Below, in pieces: positions 39,901 to 48,729 of a DNA stretch of 64,000 bases. The stretch is from Gorsachius magnificus (taxonomy: Eukaryota > Chordata > Aves > Pelecaniformes > Ardeidae). Where the stretch lies: contig CM067085.1 in NCBI GenBank assembly GCA_034008185.1, positions 58,572,602-58,636,601 of the forward strand, read 5' to 3'. Under the pieces are notes generated by a model. The model was not told the origin of the DNA and did no database searches. It saw only the letters and a program-made list of their open reading frames with translations. The first letter of the stretch is position 1. The number at the start of each line of letters is the position of its first letter. A program made the position numbers and the translations under genes.

Positions 39901-40237
39901 GGACTGAGACATTTATTTAAAGGTGTCTTAACTCACCACATACTTTCTACTTAGGTTTCCTGATCTTAAAAGTCAGTTGCACTGCTTTTTGGGATAAGGC
40001 ACATAGGCACAACCCTGTGAGCGTCAACATTTCAATTCCACACAACGATAACATCAGGTCCTTTGTATATTTTAGGTGCATGTTGTGGTAAGTTACCAAT
40101 CCAGTAGCACGACTTGAAGGACCACTGTAAAATGGAAATTATGATTACTCTCATTCTATGTAATTTCTAAGAGGTTGCTTTTTTTTTAGTAACTTACCCA
40201 ATAGCACAAACATGGTCAGAATGATTTGCCAATACAT
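6124..40237 (-). CDS. LEPR: Leptin receptor, 18 coding exons, 1153 aa model
   Basis: This is a class I cytokine receptor at the plasma membrane. It binds leptin and signals through JAK2 and STAT3 to control energy balance. Joining minus-strand exons 40237-40198, 37542-37243, 36215-36098, 29100-28895, 27297-27152, 26483-26339, 23498-23202, 23028-22911, 19894-19695, 17679-17531, 17285-17126, 17033-16951, 15492-15276, 14122-13940, 13366-13271, 12723-12621, 11928-11844 and 6939-6124 gives 3462 nt. All junctions are in phase. Domains: signal peptide about 1-22; N-terminal domain to about 113; first cytokine-receptor module to about 318 with WSDWS at 306-310; Ig-like domain about 319-418; leptin-binding module about 419-626 with WSNWS at 611-615; fibronectin III region about 627-820; transmembrane helix about 831-851; Box 1 at 865-874; tail tyrosines 977, 1074 and 1134. 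I read no internal stop or frameshift. The family assignment is near certain; the acceptor of coding exon 17 is the one doubtful border. Confidence 0.96.
6940..11843 (-). other. LEPR intron 17 (between Box 1 exon and tail exon)
   Basis: This 4.9-kb intron has consensus ends. It contains a short CA run at 9531-9544. I found no exon coding for a known alternative receptor tail. Reading straight through the exon 17 donor stays open for 33 codons to a stop at 11742. Confidence 0.8.
11844..11928 (-). CDS. LEPR: LEPR coding exon 17: juxtamembrane segment and Box 1
   Basis: Residues 854-882. [11 protein letters not shown] (864-874) is the conserved Box 1 that docks JAK2. It is followed by REGVNFQK, where human has CSWAQGLNFQK, so three residues are missing. 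The donor is CAGAAG followed by GTGTGT. The 5' border is uncertain. I chose ACAACAG, giving SAEYMRTYC before KLFW. A second in-frame AG gives a start at 11913 and a product 5 residues shorter that begins [10 protein letters not shown], nearer to human HQRMKKLFW. The AG between them is out of frame. Confidence 0.85.
12621..12723 (-). CDS. LEPR: LEPR coding exon 16: transmembrane helix
   Basis: Residues 820-854. The short linker [10 protein letters not shown] leads into the helix [20 protein letters not shown] (about 831-850), then LHQ, which aligns with human ISHQ. The acceptor is TTTCCAG and the donor GTAAGT. Confidence 0.95.
13271..13366 (-). CDS. LEPR: LEPR coding exon 15: membrane-proximal fibronectin III end
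   Basis: Residues 788-820. [20 protein letters not shown] (human [20 protein letters not shown]) closes the last fibronectin III fold. The acceptor is CTTTCCAG and the donor GTGACT. Confidence 0.96.
13940..14122 (-). CDS. LEPR: LEPR coding exon 14: second fibronectin III domain
   Basis: Residues 727-788. [20 protein letters not shown] and [19 protein letters not shown] match human closely. The acceptor is TCTGTCAG and the donor GTGAGT. Confidence 0.96.
15276..15492 (-). CDS. LEPR: LEPR coding exon 13: fibronectin III domain
   Basis: Residues 655-727. [20 protein letters not shown] and [20 protein letters not shown] follow human [20 protein letters not shown] and AHTVTVLAINSIGASVANF. It ends QQMST plus one base at CACAG followed by GTAAGA. 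The acceptor is GCTACAG. Confidence 0.96.
16951..17033 (-). CDS. LEPR: LEPR coding exon 12: first membrane-proximal fibronectin III domain
   Basis: Residues 627-654. [10 protein letters not shown] and QKNVTLLWK match human MRGPEFWRII and EKNVTLLWK. It is only 83 bp. The acceptor is CCTTGCAG and the donor GTGAGA. Confidence 0.95.
17126..17285 (-). CDS. LEPR: LEPR coding exon 11: second WSXWS motif
   Basis: Residues 574-627. [20 protein letters not shown] gives the second signature, WSNWS, at 611-615, as in human. It ends KDIK at a GTACGT donor and starts after CTGTTACAG. Confidence 0.95.
17531..17679 (-). CDS. LEPR: LEPR coding exon 10: leptin-binding module, second fold
   Basis: Residues 524-573. 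[20 protein letters not shown] matches human [20 protein letters not shown] almost base for base at the protein level. It ends with EEITWE at GGGAG followed by GTACTG. The acceptor is TTTTCTAG. Confidence 0.96.
17680..19694 (-). other. LEPR intron 9
   Basis: This 2.0-kb intron has no recognised gene or named repeat. A 10-bp unit (CCACAAGGCC) is tandemly doubled near 18840-18863. Confidence 0.75.
19695..19894 (-). CDS. LEPR: LEPR coding exon 9: leptin-binding module
   Basis: Residues 457-524. [17 protein letters not shown] (human [17 protein letters not shown]) includes the loop near residues 492-501 that family studies link to leptin contact. Cysteines at 462, 477, 487 and 517 fit the module's disulphides. 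The acceptor is TTTTAAG and the donor GTAGGT. Confidence 0.96.
22285..22480 (-). mobile_element. CR1 LINE 3' fragment
   Basis: The plus strand reads as the complement of the CR1 3' region: a stretch like ACCTCAAGAGGTCTCAAGTC, then AAAGCAGGGTTAAATTC, TCCAGTCGAGATCTGAAAG, CTCCAAGGACAGAGATTC and CTCTCTGGGCTGCTGC. The CR1 sense strand is therefore minus. It is 5'-truncated and diverged, as is normal for avian CR1. Confidence 0.85.
22637..22736 (+). mobile_element. CR1 LINE 3' end with octamer tail
   Basis: A short 3' end: GGCAGTGTTAGCGTAATATT, TTGGACTTGATATTACAGG, TCTTTTCCAACC, then ATGATTCTATGATTCTATC. It belongs to a different CR1 subfamily from the neighbouring minus-strand copy. Confidence 0.88.
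22911..23028 (-). CDS. LEPR: LEPR coding exon 8: start of leptin-binding module
   Basis: Residues 418-457. [20 protein letters not shown] is nearly identical to human, including the first disulphide cysteines of the second cytokine-receptor module, followed by SLQLRYYR. The acceptor is TTAATTAG and the donor GTATGT. A CR1 copy ends about 175 bp past the donor. Confidence 0.95.
23202..23498 (-). CDS. LEPR: LEPR coding exon 7: Ig-like domain
   Basis: Residues 319-418. It begins [20 protein letters not shown], continues with [17 protein letters not shown], and ends with [18 protein letters not shown], close to human throughout. In the family this domain is needed for receptor activation rather than for high-affinity leptin binding. 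The acceptor is TGTGTAG and the donor GTAAGA. Confidence 0.97.
24045..24213. repeat. A-rich low-complexity tracts
   Basis: A run of 20 A (24045-24064), then GGGGGAGGGGGGT followed by long A and AT runs (24165-24213). Length at such runs is often unreliable in assemblies. Confidence 0.85.
25083..25146. repeat. Compound TA / CA / poly-T microsatellite
   Basis: (TA)8 at 25083-25098, a CA run to about 25111, 19 T at 25112-25130, then another TA run to 25146. It lies in intron 6 of LEPR. Confidence 0.92.
26339..26483 (-). CDS. LEPR: LEPR coding exon 6: first WSXWS motif
   Basis: Residues 271-319. It carries [10 protein letters not shown] and the cytokine-receptor signature WSDWS at residues 306-310, as in human. 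The acceptor is CCAACAG and the donor GTAGGT. No M-initiated open frame covers it well, so it was found by reading the minus strand directly. Confidence 0.94.
27152..27297 (-). CDS. LEPR: LEPR coding exon 5: first cytokine-receptor module
   Basis: Residues 222-270. [18 protein letters not shown] matches human VKPDPPLGLHMEITDDGN, the opening of the second fibronectin-type fold of this module. It ends with NSSQNGWQ at a CAG followed by GTGAGT donor. The acceptor is TCCGTAG. Confidence 0.95.
27298..28894 (-). other. LEPR intron 4
   Basis: A 1.6-kb intron. It holds a 15-T run at 27360-27374 and a doubled unit CTGTTCTACTGAT at about 27964-27996. Nothing else is recognised. Confidence 0.75.
28895..29100 (-). 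CDS. LEPR: LEPR coding exon 4: first cytokine-receptor module
   Basis: Residues 153-222. It encodes [18 protein letters not shown] and [12 protein letters not shown], matching human MVHCNCSVHECCECLVPV and FQSPLMSVQPINM. The cysteine pattern is conserved. The acceptor is CCTTGTAG and the donor GTAAGC. Confidence 0.95.
29101..36097 (-). other. LEPR intron 3, longest coding intron
   Basis: At 7.0 kb it is the longest intron between coding exons. Open frames inside are short, on both strands, and unlike any protein I recognise. No CR1 copy is clear. Confidence 0.75.
36098..36215 (-). CDS. LEPR: LEPR coding exon 3: start of first cytokine-receptor module
   Basis: Residues 114-153. The motif [18 protein letters not shown] matches human ANWNIQCWLKGDLKLFIC, with both cysteines of the first disulphide pair. 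The exon ends with NLKVNLLYA at a GTAAGT donor. It is preceded by a TTTGTTTAG acceptor with a long pyrimidine tract. Confidence 0.94.
36216..37242 (-). other. LEPR intron 2
   Basis: A 1.0-kb intron with a clear TTTGTTTAG acceptor at its 3' end. No other feature is seen. Confidence 0.75.
37243..37542 (-). CDS. LEPR: LEPR coding exon 2: N-terminal domain
   Basis: Residues 14-113. The acceptor is TTTGCAG and the donor is ATAG followed by GTAGGT. It opens with LLHMAVAHC, the end of the signal peptide. [15 protein letters not shown] then aligns with the human stretch WRFKLSCMPPNST. Cysteines spaced as in the human N-terminal domain follow (LCCLWS, DCSLY). This is the most divergent part of the receptor, so assignment rests on position, phase, cysteines and the tail SQEID, which matches human QQID. 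Confidence 0.88.
37543..40197 (-). other. LEPR intron 1 (within coding region)
   Basis: This 2.7-kb intron separates the signal-peptide exon from the N-terminal domain exon. I looked for a missing exon because the N-terminus is divergent. None is needed, since the phases of the two exons join directly. Confidence 0.8.
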
Positions 40238-40256
40238 CTTGTTTTGTAGAGCTGAT
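40198..40256 (-). CDS. LEPR: LEPR coding exon 1: 5' UTR end, start codon, signal peptide
   Basis: The exon follows a TTTTTCAG acceptor and has 19 nt of 5' UTR before the ATG at 40237. It encodes [13 protein letters not shown] plus one base of residue 14 and ends at a perfect GTAAGT donor. The hydrophobic run is the front half of a signal peptide that continues into the next exon. Human LEPR has the same layout: the start exon encodes 13 residues and splits before the rest of the signal peptide. Confidence 0.88.
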
Positions 40257-43200
40257 CTGAAAAACATACAGAAAATTAACTGAGAGCTGATAATTATCAG
40301 TCTATTATTTCATTAGGGTTTAATTTCGGTGCACTTCAGTTAATTTGATACACCTTGGTAAGCAGAAAGGAAGAACAAAATCAGAATGTCATTTGAGGAA
40401 AAAATATTGCTTAAAATACCAACTAATTATCAATACAGCTCTTCTTTCATCATTAGAACTACATAGTACCTCGTTTCTCCAGGCTTTCGCTGGTCATTGT
40501 TCACCTTCTGGGTTTGGCCATCTGAAAGGCACTACAAATCCAAAGAATCAAAATGCCCAAGAGGTACTGAATTTTCAAAGCGCGGCATACACAAAAGCAC
40601 TCAGGCACCCATTTCAGTGGTGAAGACTTCACTACACTTTTCTTTCATTTGAAGTACTTTGGGGTTTTTTTTGATTTTCATCCTATAGTCACACAAATTC
40701 TGTTAAAACCCAAATACAACCCTTTTTATACTTGAAAAAAAGCTCAACAGAGGCTACCAGAGGAAAACATACAGAGTTTGGTTGCCTTTGTAGTTAAGCA
40801 CAACTAGATGATCAGTAAAATTTACATATTAAGTCAGACAGAGAATGCTGGGGCAAGAAATAAGATTTGGGGAGTCCCTCCAAAGTATTTTCATTCCTTA
40901 AATATTTCTGAGAACAATTTCCTTGAGAACATCTATGTTGCCAAAGAACTGGTGCCCATGCTTTGTAATCCAAGCCAATGCTTGAAATCTACTGTGTCAT
41001 ACACACTGTATGATACACACAGGCTACTTCAGTGGGAGAGTCTCCATACCAGCTACACAGGAGACCAGAAGGAGACAGAGAGAGTAATTCCTTCTTGGTT
41101 TTACCACTCTTGCCAGTGCACAAGTGCGAGTATGTCCCTGTTGTCTCAGCCAGGGCAGTGCCTCAACGAGCCAGGACAAAGTGGAGGGCCAGCCCCACAG
41201 AGGAACCAGTGGCTGGTAACAAAACCAAAGAATTTGGTTACAATAATGAAACCCACCCTCTGCTCACAAGTATCCCTCCTCTCCCTTTTGTCCTCAACCA
41301 GAGACTTTGATATGATTATCCAGTGACCCTGGCACTGCTTTAAGCCTTGACCATGGCTTAAAGCAGAGGTGATTCAATAGGCGTAGCTGCCTACCTGACG
41401 CAGCGCACAACTGACCAGTGAAGTTACAGAATTTCAGTATTCTTGTCTCCCTGCAAGCTCTCCCAGAAGGAAAACCCTTGCAAATTTGGCTGGGGCTGGA
41501 GCCAGAGCCAAGCCATTTCGTCAGCACAGACCATCTTCATTTTGGTCTGCAAGATGAGTCAGTCCCATCCACTTTTCTCGCCATTCACCCAGGTTATAAT
41601 CAGAGCACATTTTAAGCTACATTTTGAGCAATTAAAGAGGAAAGCTCAAAGTTTCAAAGGCAGTGCTTCACAACCCCTACTTCAGTGGAAAATCTGCCTC
41701 TCAACACAGCTGTTAGGAGGCCAACCTTACCTGTACCTCTTCCATTAGTCTATTTCCTAACAGGTGAGCCACAAAGGCCAGAGGAATTATCTAGCTATAA
41801 CCTTCTGTTAAGTCTGCCATTTCACAAAGATATAGGCTGGGATTATTTCCAAAAGCCTATGATCAAAGTTATCTAGGTTTTTTCCAAGTTTCTGATTGAA
41901 AGAAAAAAGCAAAAACTTTAAAAATAATTTACTTGACATAACCATACACTATTCATACTATTAAACATGTGGTTTAATGAAAGCCAGTCCATGTTCCTCT
42001 TTTAAAGGCGCAACAAAAATTTGCTGTTCATAGCTCAACCACTTCTCAGTAGGAAACTGGCAGAGATCACTTCCATATGTTGTACTAGAAAATCAGCCAT
42101 ATATTTCAAAGGCTTATAAAGTCATCAGTATGTCATGGATGTTACTGCAAATGCTTTAAAGCTCTCACTTTCAGAACAAGTAAAAAATGCCCACTATCAA
42201 GAGCTCTAAATAATCCATAAAGTTATGATCCATCACCTGCTCTCCCATCATAGGCACTGCAAGAAGTAAAGGCTGTCACTCAGGTATCTTAGCCCTATTG
42301 CTCCTAGATATTTGAGCGAAAGAACCATTGTTCTGGTAAATACAGGTATTTCGTTGTACTATTTCAAAGCACAATGTGAAACACCTTCTCTCATTTGTTC
42401 CTGGAAGTAAGAAGACAAATAGTTAATTGTGTTAGCAACAGCTGCTGTGTTAGTTTCACCCAAGCAATACCTACCATAGACTGAAAAGCAAGCAACCACA
42501 GATCCCCAGAACCACATACACCTCAAAGAAAGAAAGTTATAATTATGTAGTCTACTGAAGATAAAGGCATTTTCACTTCCTGCTGCCAGATAAATGTCCA
42601 GACAAAACAATCAAAAAGATTCTGATATCAGCACTAATTTAACCATAATTAACAATATTGGGACCAGAAGGCAAAAATACAGCTCAGAGCAGCTCAAGAC
42701 ATCTTCTTTTCCTATTTCCATTGCATCGTTCTAGGCTGATTTTTACAAAGGTGTTATTTTTCAATCGTCATTCCAACAATACTCATGAACAAAAAATAGT
42801 GGTGTACATGATCAAAAAGCAACGTAAGCTACCTGTCAACAGCATTACCTCCTTTTCTGTTCAAAGTTCAGTATTGCTTGTGTAAACTTTACACAGGAAT
42901 TGGGTAAAAAGAGGTATCTACCGACAACTCCCAGGACAAGACGAATATACTGCCGGAACAGACAGGACTACCCAATATCTTTTCTAGTGAGAATATTGAA
43001 CTTACCAGAATTCCTAATTTTATTGTTAAGAAAGAATCCAAGTTTTACAAGACCAGTTACAGGGAACAGGAAGTTCAATAAAGGAGAACTATTAAAACTT
43101 GTAACTATAGCTCTAACCCAGAGAGGGTAAGTTAACACAGCTAAGACAAATGGTTTTACGAGTTGCTGGGTAAGTATCCATACAAATGGAAGGAATCAGG

Positions 43201-45434
43201 GCCCATTTTAATGCATCTGTCTTAAAATACAGCATTCTGAAACCACCAACTTTGCTGCTGCTGCTGCGTACAAGACACTTTCAATTTCATATGTAAATAG
43301 CATGTTCTTCTTCATGCTAACCACAGTACAAAAAACTTCAGGAAGGAGAGCACCTCTCTTAACAAAATCATCCAATTTCAAACAAAACACAGCAGATATG
43401 ACAAGCAAGGAGAACAAGAACAAAAGTAAGATTTTTTTTTTTTTTTTTACAGGCTGGCTGAGAAGTCATATAATCCACTGGCATATCAGCATGGGAAACA
43501 TTTTCAACACAGCCTGAAACAAGCACAGCCAGTGATCCACAAACACCTGCTCACTGGGCACAGAAAATGTACTGAAAGTTTTCCTTTTCCTTCTGGAGCT
43601 GCCTTTTTTTTTTTTTTTCCAGTTTCTTGTCTTGACAACTTACCTGTCTGCATGTCTCCTTTCTGAACTACAAAAAAAGGGTTGAAGCGAAAAGAGGACT
43701 GTAATATGAGGCAGGTCTACCTGTCCAGTTTGAACATCAGTGAACAGAGGGTGGCACTGGTGACTAAGAGTGCCAAGTCTCTACAACCCATCCTAGAGGC
43801 AGTGGAGTAGCACAACCCTGACACCACTGAACTCAACTGTAAAATTCTCACAGACTTTTATAGGGACAAAGGGACTAGATGAGCAAATGTTGCAAGATCA
43901 GAGCCTTGCATATTAGTGGTGTCCAAAGAGAAAAGCCTACAGAAATCTATAGAAATTCAGTTGCCAGGATCTCCTATTTTTCCTCAAGTAATGTACCACA
44001 TATGCATACAGTGGAGGTTTTTTCCTTTTTCTTATTCTCACCCTCCCAAAAAAACAACAGCTGCTAGTTAATGGTAAACAGGAACATAATACTGCAAGCA
44101 TACAAACTGTCCCTGACTTTTGCAAGCACTCCACTACAGCTGTTTTTAAATATTTAAAAGATCTCTATAAAGCATAAAAATATTTTAGTAACAATGCCTA
44201 CGCACAGCATCTTCTGGCCTGCTCTTTAAGGGTGCTGAGGGCTTTCCAGTCCTGTTGGTTTTGGCATTGACCAGTGATTCTCGGCCAGTCCTCCTGGGCA
44301 TAGAATTTCATTGCATTTGTTTGTCACTTAGCATATTAGTAAACATTATTAATAAAGAGTTTGGAGTAAACTGAACATAGAAAATAGCAATGAATATGAC
44401 TTGCATTGAATAATTTCACTAATACTGAAGCTTTAACCAAGGCAACCCAAGCTGCATGTCTCCCCACATGCAGCTTGTATGCTGCAGAACTAGCAGCAGA
44501 GCCACCCTTAGCTCACTTGTGCACAACTGCTGGGCAAAAAGCACAGCTACAAAAACAGACTCCATGTCTGCTGTTGGAGCCTGTCTTCTAAACTCAACAG
44601 CAAACCATCCCAAACTCTAGAGAGTTTCTCCAGATTGTACAATTTCTCTTGATTGTACTGAAACTACCCCCTCATTTTGCAAACATCCAATGCTGCTCAA
44701 AGACAGGATCCCTTCACCAGCTAACCGCAGAGACAGGAGGCAGGGGATCCAGCAGCTCAGCAGCTGCCTTTGCTCCTGCATCTCCCCTACCACAGCACTG
44801 AACGTTGTACTAAAGTTTGTGTATGCTTGTGACACACGATTTGAGAGACTCAAGTTTCATTCCTGATTTTAAGTCAGCAATAGAGAAAAGCGTTTTTAAT
44901 AAACACTCTCATTGTTTTTCATGGATGAACATACATCATTTTTTCGTTACATGCAGCTGTAAGCAGAGTTCCTGTTACTAGCTAGCACTTAAGGCTCCTT
45001 CGTGTTATAGCCACACTTGGCAGTTAAGGGTTCTCAGCGTTTTCACTATAAACACTATTTGTAAATGCTGTGTCAATAATTAACATCAAATTTCCAACGC
45101 ACTCTTCTATCAGAACAGACTATAATGGCTTCTGCAGCATCAATTACTCACAACGCACGTTCACGGAGATTTCTTTTTAATTTTGCTTCAGACATTAAGC
45201 CTCAAGAGCAAGAAAAAACAAAAAAAAAGGTCTGATTTGGGTACACCACACCAGCCTCCAAAGTTGCCTGGTCCTTTCGAGAGCTGATCTGTGAGGGGAA
45301 AGACCACGCTCCCCGACCGGCTGCGCTCCCTTCGCAATGTGTACTTCGCCACAAGCTGGCTGGTTTGTACCCTGTGGCACCCTCAAGCTGCCCCGCTCTC
45401 CCCCACTACCACGCGGGAAGGAGTCTCACCTCAC
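40257..45434 (-). other. Presumed LEPR 5' UTR intron
   Basis: This 5.2-kb stretch lies between the start-codon exon and the CpG island. It contains T runs at 43432-43448 and 43604-43618 and (GCT)5 at 43254-43268. I searched the minus strand by eye for LEPROT exons, which lie in the equivalent mammalian intron, and recognised none. Confidence 0.6.
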
Positions 45435-45610
45435 CTGGGGGACAGACCACGGCCCCGCCGGCCGCCCCACGGGTGTGAGGAAGCGTCCCGCCAAGCCGGC
45501 CGGCGGGGAGGGAGGGAGGGAGCGAAGAGAGGGGCGCGGGCAGGGGCCCCTCAGCCCCCGCGGCTGCCTGGAAATCCACAAGAAACCTAAATTAAAGAAA
45601 CAAGCAGGGG

Positions 45611-45644
<34 letters not shown>

Positions 45645-46130
45645 TCACCGACCTAATTCGCCTCATTCCCGGAGTCTTCACCGGCAGCCGAAGTTACGCC
45701 GCGGTGGTCATGCCTCCCCCGCCGGGCCAGCAGGAGGGCTCCCGCCGCCGCCGCCCGCAAGCCTCAGCAGCCCCGTCAGAGGCCGCGGCCCCGCCTCGTC
45801 CTAACGCTCGCCAGGGCGGTGCGGTACGGTCCGCCCCGCCCGCAGCGGCCGGTTCCCCTCACAAGGCCCGCAACCCCCCCTCGGGGGTCCGGCCTCTCCT
45901 CACACACAAGATGCCGGGGGGAAGGGGGCGTTGAGAACCCACTGAGGTACAGGGAGGGGACGACAAGCCCTGGCGGAGCAGGGCAGGCGAGTCCCCGTGG
46001 AACGGGGGCCGCCGCCACCGTGGCCGCGAGTTGTCCCACGGCAGCAGCCCAAACCTAGGCCAGAGCCACCCCATCCTTGGTTCTCTCCCCCCTGTGGCAG
46101 CTGCTCCTTTGCAGGTGGGGGAAGCACCGG
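45290..46130 (-). promoter_or_regulatory. CpG island, probable LEPR promoter and 5' UTR exon
   Basis: This is the only strongly GC- and CpG-rich block in the window, in otherwise AT-rich DNA. It lies upstream of the LEPR start exon. On the minus strand a strong donor, CCCCCAG followed by GTGAGG, lies at 45435/45434 and would end a 5' UTR exon. I see no clear TATA box, as is usual for CpG-island promoters. The transcription start cannot be fixed from sequence alone. The island could also serve a divergent transcript. Confidence 0.65.
45611..45638. repeat. Run of 28 A inside the CpG island
   Basis: An uninterrupted A tract (T on the LEPR sense strand) sits between GC-rich blocks. No CR1 or other retroposed body adjoins it. 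It produces a run of lysines in a spurious plus-strand frame. Confidence 0.9.
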
Positions 46131-48445
46131 GGGTGTGTGTGTTAAGCTCTAGTGCTTCGCCCCGAGAAGTAAATTAAGCCACGACACCCTCTCTTTTCTG
46201 TTAAGTGTACAAATAAAAAGTACTTTGGCAGAAAAGGTGCCACCCATCCTGCAATGTTAAACCTTGTGCTGCTTCCCTGGGTGTCTGTCGTGACATTGCT
46301 GCTCGGCGTGGGAGGCGTTGCAGGAGTTTGTCCAGGATAAGTTCAGGGAGAATGGAGAGAGAATATTCAAAAGGTTTCCTCTTCCAATAACCCAACACAT
46401 AATTATTATAGAAGAAAATTTAATGACAGTTCTTACCTTTTTTTTAGTGCAGCGTGAGACTTATCTGACCTAAACAGAGAATCTTCAGGGAACAATCAGT
46501 GCTGTCTGGATCCACGCAAACATTTGTTAAGAATTTAATTAACATTCAGTTTTAAGTATTCCAGCAAGCAGCTTTAATAGTGGACGCCATACAAAATAGC
46601 CAATTGTTAACATAAAAGATGACATAAACCAGAAGTACAGGGAATGCTTTCCAGCTATTAAGTTGTATTTCCCAAGGATCTCTGAATTTTCACAAAGCAA
46701 TAAACATTGTGAATTCATAACACAAACATGTCTACTTCTCTGTAGCACAAAGATTAGTGTTTCAGAAAAACCCCCCTGATTCAGATACACTTGTTTTAAA
46801 TAGCACATTAAGCAGCGCTATCCAATTCAGTTTTGACAATTTGTTGAATCATGTACTAGAAAATGGGTAAAAGTGTCAGAACTTGGTCTTAAAAAATCCC
46901 ATTCTTTAAATTTGTGAACATGTTAATATTAGTAGCTTGCCAAAGACTTCCAAGTGTATTAAGTATGTGAACATACAACATAAACAATTAGTAATACATA
47001 ACTATTTTAATCCAAAAGCATGAACAACAGCCAAACATTCACCAGTGATGTAAGAATACAATTTTGATCAAGAAAAGGAGTTTTAAAATCTCAAACACCA
47101 CAGATCCAGGAAATTTACAAAGTAACCCAAGGGCAGATGATTGTTTTAAAAGACCAGTTATTTATAAACTATCTCTTGTTTTAAAAACCTTGTTTCCACA
47201 AAACAGAATGTAATGTTGGGCAAAATACTGAAAGCTTTGCCATCATCTTCACTGCAGTGATTATTTAACCTACAGTATTAGGTATCATTTGAATTTGTAT
47301 TTTGATTTATTTTTAAATGGTAATTTGTCCGAAGATCATTTAAAGACAAAAATCAGAGCTGTATTTTGAAAGTAGCTCATCGTCCTGTGTCTTCTGGTTT
47401 TTCTAAAGATACTGAAAAGCAAGACAGCTTACTCTATCACCTTCATGTAAGCTGTGTTGGTTATATACACAAAATCATGCACAGCGTTCTACGTAAAGGC
47501 TACATGCACAGTTCTAAAGTAACATCTGGTACATACAGATCCTTATGAGAAGGCTATCCTGTTGCATACTTTGTTGGTTTTTTTTAACCAAAGGCAATCC
47601 TTATGGAAAGTCTCAGGTTTTTTACATACTGGATGATACGTAGAGAACTCTGCTCCTCTTGTCATGTCATAAGTAAGGGTTTGTGACCCATTTACAAATC
47701 CAAGCACTCACATGGATTTGCAAATATGACACTTGGATCATTACGCTTGCATGCGCTGGGATGAAACCTTCGTATGGAGATGATCCTTGGTACCTTTATC
47801 CTTCCAGGTTCCTTCTTAGCCTATGTGTAACTCTGCTCACTGAAACTCCTTGTGGGCATGCACCGCTGTTCAGCAGAACTAACATTCACGGTCCACAGAG
47901 GACTCACTAGTCCGAAGAAATTTGTTCTGAGATGTAATCTGAATTGACTCTCCAGAAAAAAAAAAATCTAGAAAATGTATTTTCTTTTTAGAATTGTGAT
48001 ATTAAAACAATGGAACAATTTCCTCAAAACACCAAGATTTCCAACTGGAACTCATTTCTGCATCATAAAATTGTCAAAGATAATGTGTTAAAAAAAAAAA
48101 AGCACTTGGTTTGAAACTCAGTTGTGAACCATTCAGTTTAAAGACAGATAATTATTTCCCATAATTTAAAAAATTACACATTTCTGTGAACAATCTAGAT
48201 GCAGAGAGACTACTTTCATGTCGTCTTTGCTATACTACTCTCCTATAGCTAGTGATGTTTTAACACCAACCATATATGGATTCTTATCACAAAAATTTTG
48301 TTTAACTTAAAAATCCTGAGCCATACTGAAGAAATTGACAGTGAAAATTACTAACTAGAACTAAGTTTAAATCCTGACCTTGAATTGGTAAAATGAGTTT
48401 TTCAAGTATTTAATTCGTGAAGACCAGGTCAACAGGTCAACAGCA
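46131..48445. other. Upstream intergenic DNA, nothing recognised
   Basis: AT-rich DNA with short open frames only. No exon of LEPROT or DNAJC6, the neighbours expected from mammalian synteny, was recognised on the minus strand. Confidence 0.55.
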
Positions 48446-48729
48446 GGGCCAGCTGTAACAGGACAAGGGGTAATGGTTTTAAACCGAAGCAGGGTAGGTT
48501 TAGACTGGATATAAGAAAGAAATTCTTTACAATGAGGGTAATGAAACACTGGAACGGGTTGCCCAGAGAGGTAGTGGAGGCCCCATCCCTGGAAACATTC
48601 AAGACCAGGTTGCATGGGGCTCTGAGGAACCTTCTCTAGTGAGCGGTGTCCCTGCTCACTACAGGGGGGTTGGACTAGATGACCTCTAGGGGTCCCTTCC
48701 AACCCAAAACATTCTATGATTCTATGATT
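48446..48729 (+). mobile_element. CR1 LINE 3' end with octamer tail
   Basis: A well-preserved 5'-truncated copy: GGACAAGGGGTAATGGTTTT, AAGAAATTCTTTACAATGAG, TGGAACGGGTTGCCCAGAG, GGTTGGACTAGATGACCTC, CCCTTCCAACCC, then ATTCTATGATTCTATGATTC. It is the clearest repeat in the window. Confidence 0.96.

Noticed and set aside
40030..40125. Minus-strand segment after a TTTTACAG acceptor reading WSFKSCYW
   Set aside because: It loosely resembles the human segment WRFKLSC, but it soon hits a stop, and the true counterpart is in coding exon 2.
40808..41326. Plus-strand open frame of 172 codons
   Set aside because: No recognisable domain and no promoter or exon context; it lies in the LEPR 5' UTR intron on the opposite strand.
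45291..45642. Plus-strand GC-rich frames ending in a run of lysines
   Set aside because: They come from the CpG island and the 28-A tract, with no protein similarity.
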